NCBI GenBank assembly: GCA_025358765.1 | Contig: JANYIG010000189.1 | Location: forward strand, 1-54,003 | Direction of reading: 5' to 3' | Length of the DNA stretch: 54,003 nucleotides | From: Candidatus Kapaibacterium sp. | GTDB taxonomy: Bacteria > Bacteroidota > Ignavibacteria > Kapaibacteriales > UBA4661 | Shown here: positions 44,308 through 53,346 of the stretch, one piece after another | How positions within the stretch are numbered: the first letter of the stretch is position 1 | Layout of the letters: each line of letters starts with the position of its first letter | Position numbers and translations under genes: made by a program | Notes under the pieces: model-generated | The model's database searches: none | Told to the model about the DNA's origin: nothing | What the model saw: the letters and a program-made list of their open reading frames with translations, nothing else

Positions 44308-45356
44308 GAACGGTGATAGAGGTGAAAATATGTCTGTGCTGTATTATCAATAGTTGGAACGGTGACAGGTGTTGCGTCAAGATTGGTTCGTTCCATATGA
44401 GCGAGAACTGCATCACTCAAACACTTGTCGTTATCACAAACGAGCATTTTCGGATGATGTAAGGTATAGCCAACGTTAAAACTTACGGTGTATGCACCAC
44501 AGTGAAGCGCCTCTGTCAGCACAAGACCCTGCCCTTCATATATTGAAGTGTGGAGCAAAAGTTTGCTGCGCGTCATGTATTCATAGACCACCGTTCGTGG
44601 AACTTCTCCAATAAGTTCGACTGTATTTTCAAGGTGAAGATTGGCAATAAGTTCTCGCAAATGCTTCAATTCCTTGCTATCCACGTGTGCGCCGACTATC
44701 AATGCTCGAACGTTCGGAAACTGGAGACGAATGCGGGCAACAATATGGACAAACAGGGAAAAATTCTTGAGTGGTATAACCGAACCAACACCTAATATAT
44801 CAATATCCCGTGTTTTATTCAAGGACACACTTGCAGTGGTATCAACGCCAAACGGGATAATATTTTGCACCGTTTTTCCTGTCCACTTGGCGAAAACTTG
44901 TGCTGCAAACTTGGAAAGCGCTACGATATGTAAAGAACGTGTGTTGATAAAGCGAAGATATTGATTGCCGCTTTTTGCGTCTTGTCCCATGATGGTTGCA
45001 ATGTGGGGTACGTTGTATTGCCGCGCCGCATATTGACCAAGCATTGTACTTTCGGAAAGCCAGAAGGAATGGATGGTTGTGATAGGCTCCTGTTTGTGAA
45101 GCCTGTGGATATGGTGTAAGGCGCGGAACCATGTTCGAGGTTTTACTATTTTACTGTTCCGCCCGCCAGCGCTATACACAGCCACGCCATGCCACGTGTA
45201 GGAACCTCCGCGAAACGGGTAATGTAACGCAATGATACTGAGCCGCAATTCAGGGTATAAGCGTAGATAGGCGTGTACAAGGTCTTGCAGTGATGGGATA
45301 CACGTTGTATCGTGTTCGTCTGCTGCAAAGCCAGGAGTGACGAAAAGAATATGCAC
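44304..45356 (-). CDS. GT4-family glycosyltransferase
   Basis: This 350-aa GT-B glycosyltransferase starts MHILFVTPGFAADEHD, a typical N-terminal Rossmann strand. The donor-binding half contains the retaining GT4 signature STSIYEGQGLVLTEALHCG region (about 275-293), with the E-x7-E-type spacing. IIPFGVDT near 164-171 and GSVIPLKNF near 192-200 are further family hallmarks. It lacks membrane segments and probably works at the inner face of the membrane. It is coupled to the downstream nucleotidyltransferase-fold gene by a GTGA overlap and follows the nucleoside transporter by 33 bp. Confidence 0.88.
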   Translation of the reverse strand: MHILFVTPGFAADEHDTTCIPSLQDLVHAYLRLYPELRLSIIALHYPFRGGSYTWHGVAVYSAGGRNSKIVKPRTWFRALHHIHRLHKQEPITTIHSFWLSESTMLGQYAARQYNVPHIATIMGQDAKSGNQYLRFINTRSLHIVALSKFAAQVFAKWTGKTVQNIIPFGVDTTASVSLNKTRDIDILGVGSVIPLKNFSLFVHIVARIRLQFPNVRALIVGAHVDSKELKHLRELIANLHLENTVELIGEVPRTVVYEYMTRSKLLLHTSIYEGQGLVLTEALHCGAYTVSFNVGYTLHHPKMLVCDNDKCLSDAVLAHMERTNLDATPVTVPTIDNTAQTYFHLYHRS

Positions 45357-45389
45357 GGATTTCAGAATATCGTTATCAAGCGTAACTAT

Positions 45390-46673
45390 TTACATCAACA
45401 TCCCTGCAATGGTCGCGGACAGATACGATGCCAAAGTGCCGCAAATTAGGGCTCGTACGCCAAGTTTTGCCAAGTCGGAACGGCGCGAAGGCGCAAGTTC
45501 GCCGATGCCGCCGATTTGGATAGCTATCGAACTCAAATTTGCAAAACCACAGAGCGCAAAACTTGCTATCACCACTGCTTTTGGTGTGAGGACACTTTTG
45601 GCGAGCATTGCCGACATGTCGGAGTATGCCACAAACTCGTTAATGACGAATTTTGTTCCGAGCAGCGAGCCAACGCGCTGTACATCAGGCATGGGAACAC
45701 CCATCACCAATGCAAAACCCGCAAACAGCGCACCCAAAATTTGCTTCAAACTGAGCGTAGCGAGATCAATGCCAATACCAGCAAACGACCAGCCCCACTG
45801 CGTTGCAGCAAAATAACCCGCGCCGCCTAATATTGCGTCCACCATCGCAATCAGGGCAATAAAACCAATCAACATTGCTATAACATTTATTGCCACTTTC
45901 ATGCCGTCGGAAGCGCCATGCGCGATAGCATCCACAAGGTTTGCGTCTTGTTTTTCGATTTGCAGTTTAACAATTCCTTTTGTCTCAGACTCTTCGGTTT
46001 CGGGATAGACAATTTTTGCAATTACGAGTGCCGCTGGAGCCGCCATGAGGCTTGCCGCAATCAGATACGGTGCGGGAACACCCATAGAGATATACACCGC
46101 CATCACGCCGCCCGCAATACAAGCCATAGAACCAGCCATGGAAGCAAGCAATTCGCTCATCGTCATGCCCGGAACATATGGGCGAATCATAATCTGCGCT
46201 TCGACCTGCCCCACAAAAGCACTTGCGACGTTCGAGAGCGCTTCCGAACCACTCACGCCCATCAACAAATACACACCTTTGGCAATTACCGCTACCACGC
46301 GCTGCATCAATCCAATGTGGTACGCAACGCTTACTAACACCGAAACGAAGATAATTGTGGGCATTACTTTGAGCGCAAAAATGAAACTGCTACCAGCGCC
46401 AAAGACTTTTTCGAGCGTTTCTTTGTGAACGAGAATACCGAACACGAACTCCGCACCTTTGTTTGAGTAATCCAACAACTGCGACACAGCCGCGCCTAAG
46501 GCTGCAAATAGCTGTTGACCAAGCGGGACTTTGAGGATAAACACCGCCAATACGAGCTGTAAACCAAGTCCCGTCAACACCAGACGGTAATTGATACGTT
46601 TGCGATTGTTGGAAAGGGCGTAGGCGAGAGCGAGGATACAAGCGATGCCAAGAAGTCCGGTAAATCGTTCCAT
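45390..46673 (-). CDS. Concentrative nucleoside transporter (CNT/NupC family)
   Basis: This 427-aa polytopic protein with about ten membrane segments is a cation-coupled nucleoside importer of the CNT family. The family signature GTKFVINEFVAYSDM (pattern GxKxxxNEFVAY) is intact near residues 333-347. EAQIMIRPYVPGMT and GVSGSEALSNVASAFVGQ are the conserved substrate-site hairpin regions. It heads the minus-strand run 46673-40431. It may simply share transcription with the glycosyltransferase operon, or supply nucleosides to it. Confidence 0.92.
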   Translation of the reverse strand: MERFTGLLGIACILALAYALSNNRKRINYRLVLTGLGLQLVLAVFILKVPLGQQLFAALGAAVSQLLDYSNKGAEFVFGILVHKETLEKVFGAGSSFIFALKVMPTIIFVSVLVSVAYHIGLMQRVVAVIAKGVYLLMGVSGSEALSNVASAFVGQVEAQIMIRPYVPGMTMSELLASMAGSMACIAGGVMAVYISMGVPAPYLIAASLMAAPAALVIAKIVYPETEESETKGIVKLQIEKQDANLVDAIAHGASDGMKVAINVIAMLIGFIALIAMVDAILGGAGYFAATQWGWSFAGIGIDLATLSLKQILGALFAGFALVMGVPMPDVQRVGSLLGTKFVINEFVAYSDMSAMLAKSVLTPKAVVIASFALCGFANLSSIAIQIGGIGELAPSRRSDLAKLGVRALICGTLASYLSATIAGMLM

Positions 46674-46730
46674 GCGGTAATTAGTTTTGAGGTTTGAGTT
46701 TTGAGGTTTAAATTAGATGCTTGTTTTGTT

Positions 46731-46829
46731 GTTCGTCATTGGTCATTAGTCATTTGTGCTTGGTCATTTGTCAGTCGTGACGTAGTGATAATCCGCACAA
46801 ATGCTCGTAAATCGCGCCCAATGACGAAC
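46731..46829. repeat. Nested inverted-repeat element before GT2 gene
   Basis: Two pairs of exact inverted arms are nested. The outer pair is gttcgtcattgg (46731-46742) with ccaatgacgaac (46818-46829). The inner pair is catttgtgc (46751-46759) with gcacaaatg (46795-46803). Degenerate ggtcatt units repeat between them and continue as ccactgacc after them. Upstream at 46685-46709 is a tandem of ttttgaggtttgag. It fills the divergent spacer between the transporter and the GT2 gene. Confidence 0.7.
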
Positions 46830-46853
46830 GACCACTGACCACTGACTTTCATA

Positions 46854-47624
46854 ATGCTACACGAAAAAAAAATTGTTGTTGTACTGCCTGCATACAACGC
46901 TCAAGCAACACTTGAACAAACCTACCGTGAAATACCGATTGGCGGCACAAATGCTATTGTGGATGAGGTAATCCTTGTGGATGATGCCAGCCGTGATAAC
47001 ACTGTCGAGGAAGCACATCGGTTGGGGATTCATCACGTTATTCGCCATGAACAGAACAAAGGTTATGGCGGCAACCAAAAAACGTGCTACTCAAAAGCCC
47101 TCGAAATCGGCGCTGATATTGTGATAATGCTGCATCCAGACTATCAATATACGCCGAAACTTATTCCTTCGATGGCATATTTGATTGCGAATGATGTGTA
47201 TCCCGTCGTGCTTGGCTCACGGATTTTGGGCAAGGGAGCGTTGCGAGGCGGAATGCCTATGTACAAATATATTGCGAACCGCCTTCTTACGCTAACGCAA
47301 AATCTTCTGATTGGGCAAAAACTCTCGGAATATCATACGGGCTACCGCGCATTTTCCCGCGAAGCGCTCGAAGCAATAGATTTTATGCGAAATTCGGACG
47401 ATTTTGTGTTCGATAATCAAATGCTCTCGCAGCTTGTGTATGCGGGGTTTGACATTGCAGAAGTGACCTGTCCGACCAAATATTTCGAGGAAGCATCGTC
47501 CATCAACTTCCGGCGCAGCGTTACCTACGGCTTTGGTGTACTTGGTGTGTCCGTTCGGCATTGGTTGCAACGCACGGGATTGGCAAAATTTGCACTGTAC
47601 GAGCCGCCAGTGAATCACATCTAA
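46854..47624 (+). CDS. GT2 glycosyltransferase, dolichyl/polyprenyl-phosphate mannosyltransferase-like
   Basis: This 256-aa GT-A enzyme has the N-terminal IVVVLPAYNAQATLEQT and the nucleotide-binding VDDASRDNT, followed by GYGGNQKTCYSKALEIGADI. HPDYQYTP stands at the DxD metal-binding position, and GSRILGKGALRGGMP is the acceptor loop. It resembles DPM1-like transferases that load a sugar onto a polyprenyl phosphate, but it lacks C-terminal membrane helices. It is followed by argS 49 bp downstream, and two further glycosyltransferases lie after argS. A surface-polysaccharide or protein-glycosylation role is likely. Confidence 0.88.
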   Translation: MLHEKKIVVVLPAYNAQATLEQTYREIPIGGTNAIVDEVILVDDASRDNTVEEAHRLGIHHVIRHEQNKGYGGNQKTCYSKALEIGADIVIMLHPDYQYTPKLIPSMAYLIANDVYPVVLGSRILGKGALRGGMPMYKYIANRLLTLTQNLLIGQKLSEYHTGYRAFSREALEAIDFMRNSDDFVFDNQMLSQLVYAGFDIAEVTCPTKYFEEASSINFRRSVTYGFGVLGVSVRHWLQRTGLAKFALYEPPVNHI

Positions 47625-47673
47625 AAATATTGATATTATTGCAAATTGCGACAAATCACAACCATCATACTCC

Positions 47674-49332
47674 ATGAAAAATTATCTAAAACCCTTTCTT
47701 GAAGCCGCAGTGCGGGCAATCGGCGTAGAAGACGTGCCTGAAATTGCCCTTGAAATCCCGCGTCAAGCCGAACACGGCGATTTATCCGCAAATGTCGCAA
47801 TGACGCTTGCCAAAACGCTCAAAAAAAATCCTCGTCAGGTCGCACAAGACATCGTTGCTGCGCTGCGGCTTGATGCTACGCTCGTTCCAAAGGTCGAGAT
47901 TGCCGGCGCTGGGTTTATCAATGTTACGTTTTCGCCGATGTTTTATGCCGTGCAGGTAGCAGAATTGCTCAAACAGGGGCAAAACATTGGTCGGTTGGAG
48001 ATTGGCAAGGGTGTGAAGGCAAACGTGGAGTACGTGAGTGCGAACCCAACGGGTTTGCTGCACGTGGGGCATGGGCGCAATGCGGCTATCGGCGACACGA
48101 TTGCGAATATTCTTGTGTGGAACGGCTACGACGTAACGCGGGAATATTATTTTAACAACGCCGGCAACCAGATGAATAATCTCGGCAAGTCCGTTCACAA
48201 GCGCTATTTGGAGCTGTTGAATCCAAGTGCAAATCCGTTCCCGACAGCAGAAGAGGACGATAGTTTATACCGCGGCGAATACATCCGCGAAATTGCTGCT
48301 GCACTCCAGAAACAGCACGGCGAGGCGCTTGCAGAGCCGACGGAAAAAACGCTCACTCTTTGCCGCAAAACCGCCGAACAATGGTGTTTTGAGACCATTG
48401 GCAAGACGATGGAGCGCATGAATATTCGCCACGATGAGTTTTTTAATGAAGATTCGCTGTACACCGACGGCAAAGTGAAGGCAACGGTCGAAGATCTGCG
48501 TTCGCGTGGTGTGGTGTATGAAAAAGACGGCGCAACATGGCTTGCACTCTCAAAAATGGGGCTGACCGATGACCGTGTTATCATCAAATCTTCCGGCGAA
48601 CCGACGTATCGTTTGCCTGACATTGCGTATCACTACGATAAACTCCATAACAGGAAATTCGACCTTGTGGTGGATATTTTTGGCGCAGACCATATAGCCA
48701 CCATCCCAGACGTGATGGCGGCTGTGGCAACGCTTGGCGAGGACAAATCCAAAGTGCGTGTGGTAATTCACCAATTCGTGACGCTTACCAAAGACGGCGA
48801 AGCCGTGAAGATGTCCAAGCGCACGGGGCGGGCTTATACGTTGGATGATTTGATTGAAGAATTGGGTGCAGACGTGACGCGATTTTTCTTTGTGATGCGT
48901 GGTGTTTCCACGCATTTGGATTTCGATCTTGGTTTGGCAGAAGAACAATCCGAAAAAAATCCGGTGTTTTATCTGCAATATGCTCACGCACGGATTTGCT
49001 CGATACTCCGCACGGCAGAAGAGCGTGGTGTGAAAGTAGATGCAGCCGCAGACACGGCATTACTTGTACATTCGGCAGAGATCGAGCTTATCAAAACGCT
49101 GCTGCGTTTCCCCGAAGTCGTCGCCAAAGCGGGTGAGACATTGGAACCGCAGACAATCGCGGAGTATTTACGCGAGGCTGCAGCTGCGTTCCACAAGTTT
49201 TACCACGAATGTCGCATTCTGGGCGAGGCAGAAGCACTGATGCAAGCACGATTTGCGCTTGCCCGCACCGCACAGATTGTGATGAAAAATGGTCTGACGA
49301 TTCTGGGCATTACCGCGCCAGAGCAGATGTGA
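47674..49332 (+). CDS. argS: Arginyl-tRNA synthetase
   Basis: This 552-aa class I synthetase charges tRNA-Arg. The N-terminal additional domain recognising the D-loop covers about 1-105. The HIGH motif appears as HVGH at 130-133 in NPTGLLHVGHGRNAAIGD. The KMSK loop is intact near 379-382 (AVKMSKRTGRAYTLDDLI). The helical anticodon-binding domain fills the C-terminal 120 residues (QYAHARICSILR at its start). The length matches bacterial ArgRS. It sits between glycosyltransferase genes, with which it need not share function. Confidence 0.97.
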   Translation: MKNYLKPFLEAAVRAIGVEDVPEIALEIPRQAEHGDLSANVAMTLAKTLKKNPRQVAQDIVAALRLDATLVPKVEIAGAGFINVTFSPMFYAVQVAELLKQGQNIGRLEIGKGVKANVEYVSANPTGLLHVGHGRNAAIGDTIANILVWNGYDVTREYYFNNAGNQMNNLGKSVHKRYLELLNPSANPFPTAEEDDSLYRGEYIREIAAALQKQHGEALAEPTEKTLTLCRKTAEQWCFETIGKTMERMNIRHDEFFNEDSLYTDGKVKATVEDLRSRGVVYEKDGATWLALSKMGLTDDRVIIKSSGEPTYRLPDIAYHYDKLHNRKFDLVVDIFGADHIATIPDVMAAVATLGEDKSKVRVVIHQFVTLTKDGEAVKMSKRTGRAYTLDDLIEELGADVTRFFFVMRGVSTHLDFDLGLAEEQSEKNPVFYLQYAHARICSILRTAEERGVKVDAAADTALLVHSAEIELIKTLLRFPEVVAKAGETLEPQTIAEYLREAAAAFHKFYHECRILGEAEALMQARFALARTAQIVMKNGLTILGITAPEQM

Positions 49333-49408
49333 TGGATTGTTATTATTGCAAATTACATGATAAAAATATTAAAGTTTTATACAACCTCCCATATCAGGAG
49401 GACACACG

Positions 49409-50617
49409 TTGCGAATCCTCGTCCATGACTATTGCGGGCATCCGTTTCAAATACAGCTTAGCCGCACACTTGCTGCTCGAAAGCATGAGGTGTTACATCT
49501 TTATTCGGGGTCACTTCAATCACCGCATGGAAATGTTTCCAATGACGGTGATAGTGAAAATCCGTATTTCCAGATTCGCGCTATTCATCTTCCCCACGAT
49601 GTTGCCAAATATTCTCCGGTGAAGCGATATTGGCAGGAACTGCGCTATGCGCGGTTGCTGCGAGCAGAAATTCATGCTTTTTCGCCGGACATCGTTCTTT
49701 CGGCAAATACCCCGCTCGCTGTTCAACGTCAGGCGTTGAAGGCAAGCAAAGCAGCTTGTGCTCAATTCGTGTTTTGGCTCCAAGATATGCTTGGCGTTGG
49801 CATCAAAAACGTAGTGGCGAGTAGCATACCGCTTATCGGAGGTGCTATCGGGAATTATTTTGTCGCGTTGGAAGAGCAGCTTTTGCACGAAAGTGATGCG
49901 GTTATTACCATTACGCATGATTTTGAGAAACAGTTGCTTCGTGCTGGTGTGCGCTCGTCGGGCATCGTGACCATTCCCAACTGGGCTCCGCTTGAGGAAA
50001 TGCCGCTTATGCCAAAAGTGAACGCGTGGTCGCAGCAGTATAGCTTTGAATCTGGATTTAATTTTATCTATTCCGGCACGTTGGGGCTGAAACACAATAC
50101 GGATATCCTTATTGACCTTGCTCGTAGGCTTGAATCCAAGCCAGATTGCCGTCTTATTGTTTGTTCGGAAGGTTTAGGCGCAGAGTGGTTGCGTGAGCAA
50201 CAACGCTTGTTGGGGTTGTCGAATCTACACGTTATGGATTATGTGGCGTACCACGAGTTGCCGCGTGTGCTGGCGGCGGCGGATGTGTTGCTGGGAATTC
50301 TTGACGTTAAAGCGGGTGTGTTTTCTGTGCCGTCCAAAGTAATGACGTATCATTGTGCGGGAAAAGCAATTCTGTTGGCGGTTCCACCAGAAAACCTTGT
50401 AAGCCGCATCGTCACTGAACACCAGACGGGTATAGCGGTTCCGCCCAACGATCATGCTGCTTTTTGCGCCGCCGCGATGAATTTGTATAACGATGAACAA
50501 CTCCGCGCAAGGTTGGGAGCCAATGCGCGACGGTATGCCGAACAGACGTTTGATATTGAAGCTATCGCCGATAGGTTTGAGGCGCTGTTTACGACACTTT
50601 CGTCACCACAAATCTAA
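49409..50617 (+). CDS. GT4-family glycosyltransferase (WcaI/WbuB-like)
   Basis: The start is a TTG with a strong SD (caggagg at 49395-49401), better placed than any ATG. The 402-aa GT-B protein opens RILVHDYCGHPFQIQLSRTL. It includes FVFWLQDMLGVGIKNV, a region typical of WcaI/WbuB-type colanic-acid or O-antigen transferases. IPNWAPLEEMPL and FIYSGTLGLKHNTDI lie at the domain interface, and the donor site is near VPSKVMTYHCAGKAILLAVP. It probably transfers a sugar (fucose- or FucNAc-like in relatives) to a lipid-linked glycan. It is followed after 26 bp by another GT4 gene. Confidence 0.9.
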   Translation: MRILVHDYCGHPFQIQLSRTLAARKHEVLHLYSGSLQSPHGNVSNDGDSENPYFQIRAIHLPHDVAKYSPVKRYWQELRYARLLRAEIHAFSPDIVLSANTPLAVQRQALKASKAACAQFVFWLQDMLGVGIKNVVASSIPLIGGAIGNYFVALEEQLLHESDAVITITHDFEKQLLRAGVRSSGIVTIPNWAPLEEMPLMPKVNAWSQQYSFESGFNFIYSGTLGLKHNTDILIDLARRLESKPDCRLIVCSEGLGAEWLREQQRLLGLSNLHVMDYVAYHELPRVLAAADVLLGILDVKAGVFSVPSKVMTYHCAGKAILLAVPPENLVSRIVTEHQTGIAVPPNDHAAFCAAAMNLYNDEQLRARLGANARRYAEQTFDIEAIADRFEALFTTLSSPQI

Positions 50618-50643
50618 CAAAAAGTCTAACGAAGCGGTGGTGT

Positions 50644-51888
50644 ATGCATATTCTCCAAATTGCGCCTCGAATCCCGTTCCCGCTTGACGACGGCGGTGCT
50701 ATTGCTGTTTACAACGTCACGAAAGCTCTTCATACTGCGGGTCACCGGATTACCTTTCTTGCGCTCAATACAAACAAGCACCATCAACCGTCAGAGGTGA
50801 TGCAAGGCGTGTGTGAGCGTATCAAAACGGTGGACATCAACACCGATATTCGACCTTACAAAGCGTTTGTGAATCTCTTCTCCACGATGCCGTATAACGC
50901 GGAGCGATATGTGTCGCAAGAATTTATTAATCTTGTTCGGAGCGAGATTTTGAGCGCTGCAGAGCTTGATGACCCGTTCGATATCATTCACATTGAGTTT
51001 GTGTATGCCGCGTATGTGATTGATGCCATTCGTGCATTGCAAACAAACACGGATATTCCGTTTGTGATTCCTCCCGTCGTCTTGCGAACACATAATGTGG
51101 AATACAAAATTCGAGAGCGGCTGGCTGCAAACGAACCGAATTTGCTCAAGCGTTGGTACATGCGGCTTTTGGCGCGACGATTAAAAGCCCTCGAACAACG
51201 CTATTTTCAGCAGATGGACGGTATTCTTGCCATCACGCCGGAGGACGCACAAACCATTCGTGCTATGGGCTACACGGGTGTAATGGCGGTGATGCCGGCG
51301 GGTGTAGATGTTGAGTTTTTTACGCCGCGAGAGCATCTGACAACACAGGAGAATACCCTTTTCTTTTTTGGCAGTTTGGATTGGATTGCGAACCAAGAAG
51401 GTGTTCATTGGTTTATGAGAGCGGTGTTTCCGCTCGTGCGGCAGAAATTTCCTACCCTTGAATTCCACATTGGCGGGAAAAATCCATTGGATGATATTCT
51501 GCGATATGCCTCTGAGCAAGGCGTGACGGTGCATCCAAACGTTCCGTCCGCACCGGAATTTATGCAACAGTTCGACATCATGCTTGTGCCGTTGCTCAGT
51601 GGCGGGGGAATGCGGGTGAAAATCGTCGAGGCAATGAGTATGGGAAAACCTATCATTTCCACGCGTATTGGCGCTGAGGGCATAGCCGCAGAGCATGGTG
51701 TAAATATCCTGCTTGCCGATACACCGGAAGAAATCCTTCATGCTATAGATACCTTGCTGAATAATCCTATCCTAAAACAGCAAATAGGAAACAATGCCCG
51801 CATAACTGCCACAGAACGCTATTCGTGGGAATCCGTTACACAAGAGGGCATCAGGTTGTATAAGCACTTGCGCCGTTCTCGAGCCTGA
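50644..51888 (+). CDS. GT4-family glycosyltransferase
   Basis: This 414-aa GT-B enzyme has N-terminal MHILQIAPRIPFPLDDGGAI, with the GG-x-x-x nucleotide-sugar loop common to GT4. VMPAGVDVEFFTPRE is the linker motif, and FFFGSLDWIANQEGVHWF opens the second Rossmann domain. LVPLLSGGGMRVKIVEAMSM has the conserved GGGxRxKxxEA donor-site motif. GTs with this signature often build surface polysaccharides. It is likely co-transcribed with the preceding GT4. No terminator was seen after it. Confidence 0.9.
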   Translation: MHILQIAPRIPFPLDDGGAIAVYNVTKALHTAGHRITFLALNTNKHHQPSEVMQGVCERIKTVDINTDIRPYKAFVNLFSTMPYNAERYVSQEFINLVRSEILSAAELDDPFDIIHIEFVYAAYVIDAIRALQTNTDIPFVIPPVVLRTHNVEYKIRERLAANEPNLLKRWYMRLLARRLKALEQRYFQQMDGILAITPEDAQTIRAMGYTGVMAVMPAGVDVEFFTPREHLTTQENTLFFFGSLDWIANQEGVHWFMRAVFPLVRQKFPTLEFHIGGKNPLDDILRYASEQGVTVHPNVPSAPEFMQQFDIMLVPLLSGGGMRVKIVEAMSMGKPIISTRIGAEGIAAEHGVNILLADTPEEILHAIDTLLNNPILKQQIGNNARITATERYSWESVTQEGIRLYKHLRRSRA

Positions 51889-52062
51889 CTCCATTCAAAA
51901 AAAATCTCTACTCGCTGCATCCCATCTCCACTTGGCAGCATTCGCCTATTCTTCTTTTCTTTCGCGCCATATATTTGCATCATAATGATTGGGGAAGCGC
52001 TGCCACAGCGTTTGGCGGCACGATCATACAACACTATTTTTTCATCTAAATTTCTTACCACT

Positions 52063-52571
52063 ATGAATTACCATATAGTCAAGGCTCGTGTTATTCGGTT
52101 TTTTCTTGTTTGTAGCCTGTGCATTGTTGCGTTCACTTTAGGAGGATGCTCAAAATCATCCGTTGTAGATACCACAGACACAAGTACCGACGTTACAAAT
52201 GAAGCCGATGTCAGTGTGCAATCGCTTGATTTTGGGGCAACGCTCGCATCATTACCGTTAGAGCTTTCCATTGCAAACCCCAAAGACCGATGGACGTTGC
52301 AGCGCGTTCGGGGTTCAAGCTGGCTTTCGCTTGACACCGAACATCGTACACAAGTTCGCGCAGCAATACCACGCTTTCCGAATATGTTTATGCGCCTACC
52401 ACGCTTGTGCTAACGTCACAATTCATCACCTTCGACGGCACAACGCAACACAACTATACCACAGCGCGTGTTGTACCGGCAAGTTCAAACGATAGCACGG
52501 CGCGGATATACGACGAATGTTGCCCAGTAATCACGGTATTTTTAATCATTTTTTTGAGGGGCTTGATATGA
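52063..52571 (+). pseudogene. Probable lipoprotein gene with a frameshift
   Basis: From ATG 52063 a 116-codon frame encodes a lipoprotein signal (FFLVCSLCIVAF, lipobox TLGGC). It continues with SVQSLDFGATLASLPLELSI and SSWLSLD, then ends early at 52413 after a low-quality tail (RFPNMFMRLPRLC). The neighbouring frame continues from about 52350 without a stop to a TGA at 52569. It reads like the missing beta-rich part (TTLSEYVYAPTTLVLTSQF) and overlaps the next ATG as ATGA. A one-base frameshift near 52340-52375 is therefore likely. The beta-sandwich look (LDFG...W...SWLSL) faintly recalls BACON domains. The alternative is a genuine short lipoprotein, 52063-52413. Confidence 0.55.
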
Positions 52572-53341
52572 TTCACCTATCGCATTCTGCCTTGCTTGCG
52601 CTGTTGGGCGTGATGAGCGTTCTGATAGCCGCCGAAATCCTCTGGAGCTGGCGCAAACACAAGCACGCGTACAACACTAAAGAAACGCTCGCTAACGTCG
52701 TGATTTTGATTGGTTTTCAAATTGCAAAAATCGGGCTGTTCAGTTATCAATTGTATTGGTCAAATCTGGCGTTTTCGCTCGCACTTGTGCCAATGCCGGA
52801 AAACCCCGGAGTGTTTATACTTACGTTTATTCTGTCGGATTTCGTGTATTATTGGCATCATCGCATCATGCACACAGTACAGTTTTTCTGGACGTTCCAC
52901 GTGGTGCATCACTCCAGCCCGTGGATGAACCTGACCACGAGCTACCGTCTGAACTGGTTTAGTGGTATTTTCGGCGTATTTTTTTATCTTCCGCTTATCA
53001 TCATCGGTTTCCCGCCGAAATTCGTTATTGCAAGTATTAGTGGAGGATTATTGTATCAATTCTTTTTGCACACTGAAGCTGTTGGAAAACTTGGATTGTT
53101 GGAAGGGTTCGTAAACACGCCATCAGCACACAGGGTGCATCACGCCACGAACCCGCAGTATTTAGACAAAAACTTCGGCGGCGTTTTTATGATATGGGAT
53201 AGAATATTCGGAACATACATCGAAGAACAAGAACAGCCTATCTATGGCATCACAACAGGTTTTGTGGGGCATAACCCCTTCAAACTTGTGTTGCATGGGT
53301 TCGTGGATTTTGCCCGCGGCACGATGAAATACAAAGGATAA
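52568..53341 (+). CDS. Fatty-acid hydroxylase / sterol desaturase family membrane enzyme
   Basis: This 257-aa membrane protein has four or five hydrophobic helices and the di-iron histidine clusters of the family. These are DFVYYWHHRIMH near residues 93-104, FHVVHHSSP near 111-119 and SAHRVHHATNP near 180-190. Such enzymes hydroxylate or desaturate lipid chains using O2. The start chosen (52568) overlaps the terminal TGA of the frameshifted upstream frame. The longer start at 52517 would prefix 17 unsupported residues. The lipid substrate is unknown. It is followed 5 bp later by the kinase remnant. Confidence 0.88.
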   Translation: MIHLSHSALLALLGVMSVLIAAEILWSWRKHKHAYNTKETLANVVILIGFQIAKIGLFSYQLYWSNLAFSLALVPMPENPGVFILTFILSDFVYYWHHRIMHTVQFFWTFHVVHHSSPWMNLTTSYRLNWFSGIFGVFFYLPLIIIGFPPKFVIASISGGLLYQFFLHTEAVGKLGLLEGFVNTPSAHRVHHATNPQYLDKNFGGVFMIWDRIFGTYIEEQEQPIYGITTGFVGHNPFKLVLHGFVDFARGTMKYKG

Positions 53342-53346
53342 CCAAA

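Noticed and set aside
41054-45356. RiPP or polyketide cluster reading of the radical SAM operon
   Set aside because: No precursor peptide ORF, carrier protein or ketosynthase is visible nearby, so neither class can be claimed.
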